Assembly: GCA_938048925.1 (NCBI GenBank)
Contig: CALITV010000202.1
Coordinates: 1 to 13,300, forward strand
Source: an uncultured bacterium
Lineage (GTDB): Bacteria > UBP6 > UBA1177 > JAKLFG01
Length of the DNA stretch: 13,300 nucleotides
Direction of reading: 5' to 3'
In this document: one piece after another, positions 1-7,600 of the stretch
Layout: the number at the start of each line of letters is the position of its first letter
Numbering within the stretch: position 1 is the first letter of the stretch
Translations under genes and position numbers: made by a program
Notes under the pieces: generated by a model
The model's database searches: none
What the model was told of the DNA's origin: nothing
What the model saw: the letters and a program-made list of their open reading frames with translations, nothing else

Positions 1-1
1 G

Positions 2-1171
2 CGCGCCGAGATCGAGCGCCTGCAGGCAGAGAACGAACGGCTCGCCAGCGAGATCGGCTCGCTCAAAGAAGAACTTGCCGTCAAAGCGGAAGAGGCCCGC
101 GAAGCCAGCAAGAAGGGAAAGATCGCCGAGGAGTACGCCGCCGAGATGGATAGAACGGCGGAACAGATGCGCGCGCTGCAGGAAACGATCAAGAAACTCG
201 AGGTCGAATTGGCTCAGGAACGAGAGAACGCTCAACGCGCGCTCGAAGAACGGACCGTCGTCAGCAAGACCGTCGAAGATCTGAAGGCCCAGATCAAGGA
301 GGAATCGGAGCGTTCGCTCAAAGGGGCGTCGGAACAGGTGGAGGAACTCAAGAAGAAACTCGACGAGGCGCGCGACGAACTTGAGGATCTCCGCATCGTC
401 AACCGCGAGATGAAAGAAAAGGTGAAGACGACCGAAAAGGATATGGAGCGCATGAAGGCCGAGCACGAGGAGTTCCTCGCCAAGAAGAACGATCTCGAAC
501 AGCGCATCATCGCCGCTGAAAACCGTGCCGCCCAGCAGATTGAAGAGATGAAGGCCGCTTTCGAGAAAAAAGAGGTCGAAGCGCGCGAGGAGGCAACGCG
601 GCTCGCCGAGGAGATGAAGGCCGGATACGAAGCAAAGATACGGCCGCTCGAAGACGAGCTCAAGATAAAGAGCGAGAAAATAGAAATCCTCCAAGCGGAG
701 AAAGAGACGCTCGAGATAGACGCCGCCACCGCGAAGTACAAGGCCGAACAACAGGAAAAGCAAATCGCCGAGACACAGGCGAAGTTCGAAGCGGCCGAAA
801 AGGAACTCACCGAACTTCGTGAGACGGTTCTCCAGTTCTCGCAGATAAGCGATGAGCGCGACGCCGTTCAAAAAGAGCGCGACGATCTCGCCGCGAAACT
901 CGCCGAGCGTGAAAAGACCTGCACCGAACTGGAAGGAAGAATTTCAGGAGCGATGGCGGAGATATCCGATCTCCAGAATCGCACCGAGGCGATCGCCGCC
1001 GAAAAGGTAACGCTCGAAAAGCGGGTCGCCGAACTCGAACTCGTCGCCAAGAAAGTGGAAAAACTCGAAAAGACGGTCGCCGAAAAGGACAAAGAGATTG
1101 TCCGGTTGAACGAACAGGTCCAGTCGCTCCTCTCGCGCATCGAGGCGGCGCGCAAAGCGCTTGAGGGGTGA
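2..1171 (+). CDS. Long coiled-coil protein, C-terminal part (N-terminus outside window)
   Basis: The frame is open from the left edge to a TGA at 1169-1171 and gives 389 residues, so the gene starts upstream of the window; the internal ATG at 146 is not the start. The visible protein is almost wholly Glu/Lys/Ala/Arg/Leu with heptad-like spacing of Leu, Ile, Val and Ala, and it has almost no Pro, Gly or aromatic residues. It is therefore a continuous alpha-helical coiled coil of several hundred residues. It ends in a short helix with an RIEAARKAL motif and no membrane segment or sorting signal. There is only one Cys. Long coiled coils occur in SMC-like, cytoskeletal and polar scaffold proteins, and sequence similarity to any of these would be compositional. 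The GspE/PilB ATPase gene starts 10 bases downstream on the same strand, so a shared transcript and possibly a scaffold role for a pilus or secretion machine are plausible inferences. No specific function is recognised. Confidence 0.85.
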   Translation, partial: RAEIERLQAENERLASEIGSLKEELAVKAEEAREASKKGKIAEEYAAEMDRTAEQMRALQETIKKLEVELAQERENAQRALEERTVVSKTVEDLKAQIKEESERSLKGASEQVEELKKKLDEARDELEDLRIVNREMKEKVKTTEKDMERMKAEHEEFLAKKNDLEQRIIAAENRAAQQIEEMKAAFEKKEVEAREEATRLAEEMKAGYEAKIRPLEDELKIKSEKIEILQAEKETLEIDAATAKYKAEQQEKQIAETQAKFEAAEKELTELRETVLQFSQISDERDAVQKERDDLAAKLAEREKTCTELEGRISGAMAEISDLQNRTEAIAAEKVTLEKRVAELELVAKKVEKLEKTVAEKDKEIVRLNEQVQSLLSRIEAARKALEG

Positions 1172-1181
1172 CGGAAGCGGG

Positions 1182-2918
1182 ATGGAACTTTCGCTTTCAT
1201 TCGTTCTGGGCCTGCTCGTCGAATACGGAATTCTTACCCCCGACAAGAAGGATCTTTTTCTCAACAAGCGCGACTACTACGAATCGCTCTACCGGAGCCG
1301 ACACAAGAAGGACCCTTTTGTAACCGATCTTGTTCTCTTCATGTGCCGAGAGGAAGAAGTCGTGCTCGACGAGGAGCGTCTGATCCGCCTCATCGCCGGA
1401 CGCGCCGGATGCGACTTCATCGTTCCCGATCCGCTCAAGATAGACACGCAACTGGTCACTTCGCTCATTTCGCTCCCCTACGGCCGTGCCCACCGTGTTT
1501 TACCGCTCTACGAAGAGAATGGCGCCATCGTCGTCGCAATGGCCGACCCCTTCAACCTCGAGGTGCTCGACCAGTTGCAGGCGACCGCCAAAAAGCCGAT
1601 CTATCCCGTCGTTGCGGCACCGGGGACCGTAGACAAATTGCTCGGCGACATTTTCGGGTTCAAGAAATCAATCAAAAAGGCTGCCGAAGAGAAGGAGCGC
1701 GACCGCTACGCCTCCATCGAGCAACTGACGAAGATATCGGAAGGCGGCGAACTCGACGACAAGCACATCGTCAATGCCGTGGACCACATGCTCCGCTACG
1801 CCGTCGAACAGGGAGCGAGCGACATTCATATCGAACCGAAGCGGGACGAGACGCTCATCCGGTTCCGTCTCGACGGACTCATGCACACCATCTATACCTT
1901 TCCCATCGCGGCGCACCCCTCGTTTCTCTCACGACTCAAGATGCTCGCCCGCATGGACATCGCCGAGAAACGACGACCGCAAGACGGACGCATCAAACTG
2001 ATGCTCGGAGAAGAGCACGAGGTCGAACTGCGCACCAGCACTATCCCCACCGTTTACGGCGAGAAGATGGTGCTCCGCATTCTCGAGTCGAGTTTCTTCA
2101 TCCGCCCGCTCGATGCGCTCGGTTTCGACGAAAACCAAATCGCGGGCTGGCGAAACGGGGCGAAAAAGGGCTACGGCATGTTGCTTGTCACCGGTCCTAC
2201 CGGCAGCGGCAAATCAACGACGCTCTATTCGACCCTCAAAGAACTTGCGCGCCCCGACATCAATATCGTTTCCATTGAAGACCCAGTCGAAATCGTCATC
2301 CCCGAGATAAACCAGATGGGAGTGAACCCCAAGGCGGGCATCACCTTTTCGTCGGCCCTGCGTCACATTCTTCGGCAAGACCCCGACATCATCATGGTCG
2401 GCGAGATCCGCGACAAAGAGACGGCCGATAACGCGGTACAGGCGGCACTCACCGGCCATTTGGTTTTCTCGACGCTTCACACCAACGACACCGCCTCCAC
2501 GGTAGAACGACTGATAGACCTCGGCATCGAGCCATTCCTGCTCGCCTCGGTGCTCAACGGCATCCTTGCCCAGCGTCTTGTTCGCAAACTCTGCCCCTTC
2601 TGCACCTACGACAAGGAGATGAGCGACGAAGAGAAAGTGACACTCAAACTGCCCACCGAGAACCGCTACCGCATCAAAGCCGCCGAAGGATGCGTCAAGT
2701 GTCGTTTTACCGGCTACAAAGGGCGCACTGCGATTGTCGAATATCTGCCGGTCACCGCAAAAATGGCACGGCTCATTGCGAGTCACACGACGACCGATGA
2801 AATACGCCAGAACGCGGTAATGGACGGCATGGTCACCCTGCGCGAAGCGGCGATACGCAAACTCGCGGCGGGCGTCACCTCGTTCGACGAGATCGTAAAA
2901 GCGCTCTATTTCGAGTAG
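1182..2918 (+). CDS. gspE: GspE/PilB-family type II secretion / type IV pilus assembly ATPase
   Basis: Cytoplasmic hexameric ATPase that powers pilin or pseudopilin polymerisation. Numbering from the ATG at 1182 (578 aa): Walker A GPTGSGKST at about 338-346, Asp box SIEDP at 364-368, Walker B region IIMVGEIRD at 403-411, His box STLHTND at 430-436. A zinc-binding tetracysteine follows as two CxxC pairs, CPFC at 471-474 and CVKC at 504-507. All motifs are intact. The N-terminal about 160 residues look like an MshEN/T2SSE_N domain, with two half-motifs (LGLLVEYGIL near residue 9; EERLIRLIAGRAGCDF near 64) that in relatives can bind cyclic-di-GMP. An in-frame TTG at 1161 would add 7 residues but overlaps the upstream stop; ATG 1182 sits 10 bases after that stop with a weak purine-rich GGAAG upstream, so I prefer it. 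GspE and PilB cannot be told apart without pilin or platform genes, and none is in the window. The 3' end overlaps the convergent lipoprotein gene by 13 bases. Confidence 0.95.
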   Translation: MELSLSFVLGLLVEYGILTPDKKDLFLNKRDYYESLYRSRHKKDPFVTDLVLFMCREEEVVLDEERLIRLIAGRAGCDFIVPDPLKIDTQLVTSLISLPYGRAHRVLPLYEENGAIVVAMADPFNLEVLDQLQATAKKPIYPVVAAPGTVDKLLGDIFGFKKSIKKAAEEKERDRYASIEQLTKISEGGELDDKHIVNAVDHMLRYAVEQGASDIHIEPKRDETLIRFRLDGLMHTIYTFPIAAHPSFLSRLKMLARMDIAEKRRPQDGRIKLMLGEEHEVELRTSTIPTVYGEKMVLRILESSFFIRPLDALGFDENQIAGWRNGAKKGYGMLLVTGPTGSGKSTTLYSTLKELARPDINIVSIEDPVEIVIPEINQMGVNPKAGITFSSALRHILRQDPDIIMVGEIRDKETADNAVQAALTGHLVFSTLHTNDTASTVERLIDLGIEPFLLASVLNGILAQRLVRKLCPFCTYDKEMSDEEKVTLKLPTENRYRIKAAEGCVKCRFTGYKGRTAIVEYLPVTAKMARLIASHTTTDEIRQNAVMDGMVTLREAAIRKLAAGVTSFDEIVKALYFE

Positions 2919-4660
2919 CGCCGTCCCGGCCGTTCGCCGGTTTTGACATCCTTCGGATTGTCGGGTTGTGGCGTGTAATCGTCGAAAGGACACAACTCCG
3001 GATGATGATCGCAGTAGCATTCCATGTCGCGCGCCTTCATGAGCGGCGAAATGCTGTCCTGCCAAACAAGCCAATGACTTTCGAATTCGGGGCTTCCCTG
3101 CCGATATTCCAGAACACCGTCTTTGTGCGGTGTCGGCAGGGAGCAATAACTCTTCTTCAAGTCATACCGGTAATAGCAAAGACGGTTGTCCCAGTCATCG
3201 AGTGTTTCGTTGGTATAAATGATGTTCGAGTAGAGGATAAGATTTCCTCTCACCATTACGGCGATATTGTTCATGGTTTTGTCATCCGAAGGAATATCTT
3301 GTGTTATTTCTTCGTACTGAACTGGAGTTTTCGACAGATCGACACGGACAAATCCGTTTTTCATGGCTACGGGGGAAAAGTAGATGGTCTTTTCGTTCGT
3401 TTTGTCTATCACCACATGCCGTATCTGTTCTTCGCCTCGGTTGATCAATAAACAGTCGGATGATGATAGGGGGGCTTTAGATAAGTTACAGAGGTATCCC
3501 TTAAAATCGTTTGTGTAAAATCCGAGCAAATTTCCTTTGAGATTAGGGCCGTACCCTACCCCCTCGCCCAGACTCGTCCATTTCCATTCGCCGATCTTCG
3601 CGTACATCATCTTTGCGGCGTCGCCGTCTTTTTCTTCGATGTTCGCAAACGCCCATGTTTCGTTGATGACGGGGTTGTAGGATATACTTCTGATCTTCCC
3701 CGGGTATGCGGCGGTATAGTGGCCGTCCGCATCTTGGTAAACGAGATATTCGTTCTTGTCCTCTAGGGATACTGTCGCGACTGCGCCCAATATCGCCCCT
3801 CGATGATAACTTACCACATCGTTGCCGGAACTCATTTGGGGAACGCGGTATTTTCTCGTCGTAAGATCGAACTCAAATACCCTGAAATAAGTTGGATATT
3901 TTTTCCAATCTATCTGCCCGGTATCTCCCATGGCCACCCCTATCTTTCCTTCGCTCAGGTTGAAGTGCTTGAAGGTCACCATCCCACCTTGCCAAACAAG
4001 TGGAAGAGTGGAGTTAAGGGTATTGATTGGATTTACTACCATTTCGCATTCGCCCACATAGATGAGATCTTTGTAGGTTTCATACAGCGGTTCTAGGTTC
4101 TCCATCACACAGGGATAACCGCAGCAGTCGTGCTGGGGCATCGCAGTGCACAGAGCACAGTTCGGCTCCTTCCACAAGTTGCGGACGCACTGAGGATCGC
4201 TTTTCCATACCTTGTCGCACTTGCGGCAGAAGTGCATCTTGCCGTCGGTGTCGTAGTAGGGAAAGTTCGCCGTCGTCAGGTCGGGACATTCTTCGTTCCC
4301 GGTGTGGGTGTTCGCTATATACTCGGTCCCTTCGGGATCGGCGAGACAGGCGGCGACCACCGCATCAATGTCGGCGTCGGGCAGGGCGGCATCGTCAATC
4401 GCTGGCCAGAAGTCTTCATCCCCCTGCACAACAACATTATCGTTGGTTACTTCAATACAGTACTGCGCCTCGTTGCAGGTGTAGCCGTACTCGCAGGGGC
4501 CGCACTGCACTCCTCTTATTATTCCGCAACGCCCCGCGCAGAGTGTCTCCGCATCATCGGTCGCTGCCGGTGTCGAAGGGTTACAGGCAAAGAGAAGAAG
4601 GGAAATCACTCCTCCCCATGCCTCTCTTGATAAGAATGCTTTTCCGTTATGACTTCTCAT
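2906..4660 (-). CDS. Cys-rich putative lipoprotein, probable beta-propeller, coupled to C25 peptidase
   Basis: Not a family I can name. The 584-aa product begins with a basic N-region, a hydrophobic stretch (GGVISLLLFA) and Cys26, giving a lipobox-like LFAC, so it is probably a signal-peptidase-II lipoprotein. Phe at -2 makes the lipobox imperfect. Residues 41-68 hold six Cys spaced C-x3-C-x7-C-x2-C-x5-C-x5-C, a small disulfide module seen at the N-terminus of many deltaproteobacterial-type lipoproteins. A second cluster at 145-184 includes two CxxC pairs, a CC and a final Cys; another Cys group is near the C-terminus. Residues about 200-560 are rich in short beta strands with YxVxxFDLTT-like and YLVYQDADG-like turns, which suggests a propeller (inferred from pattern only). 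The ATG overlaps the upstream peptidase stop in ATGA (4657-4660), implying translational coupling. Cys-rich N-terminal DNA is more GC-rich than the AT-leaning C-terminal part. Confidence 0.85.
   Translation of the reverse strand: MRSHNGKAFLSREAWGGVISLLLFACNPSTPAATDDAETLCAGRCGIIRGVQCGPCEYGYTCNEAQYCIEVTNDNVVVQGDEDFWPAIDDAALPDADIDAVVAACLADPEGTEYIANTHTGNEECPDLTTANFPYYDTDGKMHFCRKCDKVWKSDPQCVRNLWKEPNCALCTAMPQHDCCGYPCVMENLEPLYETYKDLIYVGECEMVVNPINTLNSTLPLVWQGGMVTFKHFNLSEGKIGVAMGDTGQIDWKKYPTYFRVFEFDLTTRKYRVPQMSSGNDVVSYHRGAILGAVATVSLEDKNEYLVYQDADGHYTAAYPGKIRSISYNPVINETWAFANIEEKDGDAAKMMYAKIGEWKWTSLGEGVGYGPNLKGNLLGFYTNDFKGYLCNLSKAPLSSSDCLLINRGEEQIRHVVIDKTNEKTIYFSPVAMKNGFVRVDLSKTPVQYEEITQDIPSDDKTMNNIAVMVRGNLILYSNIIYTNETLDDWDNRLCYYRYDLKKSYCSLPTPHKDGVLEYRQGSPEFESHWLVWQDSISPLMKARDMECYCDHHPELCPFDDYTPQPDNPKDVKTGERPGRRYSK
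2926..2944 (+). terminator. Possible intrinsic terminator of the ATPase operon
   Basis: Eight bases after the ATPase stop, a perfect 5-bp GC stem (CCGGC at 2926-2930, GCCGG at 2936-2940) with a 5-base loop is followed by TTTT at 2941-2944 on the + strand. The stem is short and the T-tract brief, so it would be a weak terminator. It lies inside the last codons of the opposing lipoprotein gene (encoding the PGRR stretch), so the GC palindrome could also be a by-product of those codons. Confidence 0.35.
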
Positions 4661-7600
4661 CGCGACACCGTTATGTGGCCGTTGTTGACCTGATACACCA
4701 TGCCGTTTCGTTCATAGCGGTCATGCAGGATCGCCCGGTCACCCGAAAGCGCGGTGAGCGATGCGTCCTGACCGACTTCATAGATGCCGCTCCAACAGCC
4801 GAGATAGAGCGTTCCGCGATCTTCGCCGAATTGGGCGAGGTCGCATTCCTTCTTCGTCTCGCCCAGTTTCACCGGTGTTTCGATATTTGTCAAATCGTAC
4901 AGCGCGGTGCGCCCGGTCGCGAAGAATCGGTCATGATAGATCGCCAGACGGTCGCCGACGGTCGCCACATCCAAGGCGGGATAGGTGGTCGGAATGGTGA
5001 ACACCTTTACCGGCTTGGTCGGGTCGTCGAAGAGGTTGTAAAATACCGCGCCCTTCGTTTCGGCCGCAATGAGGAATTGACCGTAACGGGTAAGGTTCAC
5101 CGCGCCGCCGGTCGAAACGGATCGTACTTTCTTGAGTGCACCATCGGTGCCGATGCGCAGAACATGTATCTTTGTGCCGGTCACGGCGTAGAGGTAGTCG
5201 CCCCAGATGACCATGTCGCTCACCGTGCCGAGGATCGTGAGATTTTCAGCGGTGAGACTGCCGTCGTCTTCGACCTTAAGGACACGAATGCCGATGAGTC
5301 CGCCGACATAGAGGCGGTCTTTTTTGCCTACCAGTGAGTGTTTGTAGTCGAGGAACCAGTATTTCTTGTAGGCCGGCTCATCGAATGGATGGCATCCCTC
5401 CCAGAGAAGGTCGATGCCACCGGTGACGGCGTTACCGTTCCGCGCGATACAGTACCCGTCCCGGGTATCGCCGGGCCGTTCGGCAATGGCGATCTCTTCA
5501 ACGGTGACCGTGCCGGTCGCGGTGTCAAGAACGACCGCGGCCGCGCTATAGGTCTGCTGTTGCGGTTGGGTGATGAACCGGATAGTGTCGCCTTCGGTAA
5601 CAGTGAAGGTGGTGTAGAGATCGACCGGCAAATCCGAGGCAAGTTCCGTGAAGCCGTCGTAGGGGGTATAACTCCAGAGGTCGTGGTGCGGTGTCGCCGT
5701 TTCTCCAGCGACGGTCATGCCGCCGATGAAGTAGATGGTGCCGTCGGACCCGACGGAGACATTAATGAAGTCGCGGGCGGCCGGTTTTGTCGCCGTTTCG
5801 ATGAGGTCGAACGATTCGGCGCTCGCATTGAACGAGTAGAGTGTCAGGGCGTCGCTTTCGTAGGTGAGGAGATAGAGCCGGTGCGCGGCCGCGATGAGGT
5901 GACGCGCGGTGCCGGTGTTCGGGATGGTGCCGATCCGGGTTACGGCATGGGTGTGTTCACCCGGCTGCGGGTCGTCGATAGCCGTGATATGGTAGAGTCC
6001 GCCGCCGATAACGAGGTAGAGTTGATCATCGAGTATCGCGCCGCTCGTGAGCGGTCCGACGCCGTGCGGGAGGGCGAATGAACCGGCGAGAGCCATGTCG
6101 CTCGGCCGGGCAATGGTCTGTGTCTTGATTTCGACTGTTCCGGTGCGGGCATCTTCATAGAAGAACAGCGTTTCGCCGTCGTAATTCAGCGCGACTTTCA
6201 GATTTTCCTGCGGGATGATCCGCTGGCTCTTTGTGATCGCTTTTGTCGCCGCGTCGTAGGCCCACTGCTCGAACCGGTCATCTTGGAACGGATAACCGGG
6301 CCGCGCTTCGGGTATCGTATGCGCCACATCGAAAGGCAAGCGTACCGGTGGAAGAAACTTGTCGTCCGGGTCGAATACGCCGACATACTTTCCATAGGTG
6401 ATAGGGGTTCCCTGATAACTGTCGCGCGTCGAACGGGCGAATATGGCGCTGTTTCTGAAGCAGGCGGGATTCTGTGTCTTGCCGCCCTGACCATCGTCGA
6501 TAAGGTCGTTCTCCTCGGTACAGGCCACCACGCCGGTCGGCCCGCCGGAAATCGCGTATGAAATGCACGGGGCGATCGGCAAGCCGGGGTTTTTGGCGGC
6601 GTTATTAACATAAGTTTCGTAATCGTTGGGATAGTCTGCTTTATAATCGTTCTTCCAGTCCCATGTGAAGATTTGTTTGGTAGAATTTCTCTTCCACGAT
6701 TCCCATGAACTCTCTATTTTGTTCGTACCGGTCGGCTGTTGCCATGCGTTTTTACCGCTTGTCGGATCAATCGGTGCCGGATCGCTCCCGTGACTGTAGG
6801 CGAAATCGCTTGAGTAGCGAGAGTATCTATAGGTACGGTTGCTCGTCGTACAGTAACCATCCTTCCCCCAATATTCGTCATAACGACTCTGCGGCACCCA
6901 GCAATAGCGAAGGGTGGTGGGATGTGCCGCCGCTCCGAATCGCAACAGTTGAATTCCCGAATCATGCTCTATCGATATCTCGGACGGCACTTCGCGGTAA
7001 TCCCAGCGTCCGCCCGCCACATACCGCGAGCCGCTCGGTATGTTGACGGCGCGAGTGGCTATTTTAGTATAATAGGTTCCATCGGCCGTGATGGTATCGC
7101 CGAACCTGTCAACAAAAGTAGTGCCTTTGTTATCGCAGACATCGCCGATACCGTCAAGATCGTGGTCCGGTTGCCAGTACCATGTCCCCTTTTTGATTAA
7201 CAGGGATCCTTCCCAACGAACATATCCCAAATTATGGTTCCATGTTTGATACCGGGCGCCGCCATCGCGAGCATCGCCACAATACGGTAGGTTGCCGCCA
7301 GTCGAATTGCCCCCACCTAGGCGGCATTCGCCTTGAATAAGCTCGCTGTTCCAGTCGGGGGCCGCCTGATATGGGTTTTTTATCAACGGACAATTATCGC
7401 ATACATCGGGAATGCCGTCCCCATCTGAATCGACGAGGCGGTTGCCGTTCACATCATACCAAGAGGAGTAGTAAAAGGCACCGGGACAGGGATCGGCGCA
7501 ATCAAGAGTTCCATCGCCGTCATAGTCGGCATGATTGGCATCGAAGGGACAGGGGTCACAGGCGTCGTCAATTCCATCGCCGTCTGAATCCATGGGAACG

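Noticed and set aside
1161..1181. TTG start for the ATPase, adding seven residues
   Set aside because: It begins inside the coiled-coil gene, and the extra residues (RGDGSG) are not typical; the ATG at 1182 fits the operon spacing better.
1343..2278. 311-codon + strand frame inside the ATPase gene
   Set aside because: Its product is mostly Arg, Pro and His, as expected from an out-of-frame reading of GC-rich coding DNA, and the ATPase frame carries all conserved motifs.
2214..3146. 310-codon minus-strand frame spanning the end of the ATPase and the lipoprotein
   Set aside because: It is antisense to the conserved ATPase C-terminal half and out of frame with the lipoprotein; no motif supports it.
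4657..4800. T9SS C-terminal sorting domain at the end of the C25 protein
   Set aside because: The last residues (YQVNNGHITVSR) continue the propeller strand pattern, and I see no conserved T9SS motif.
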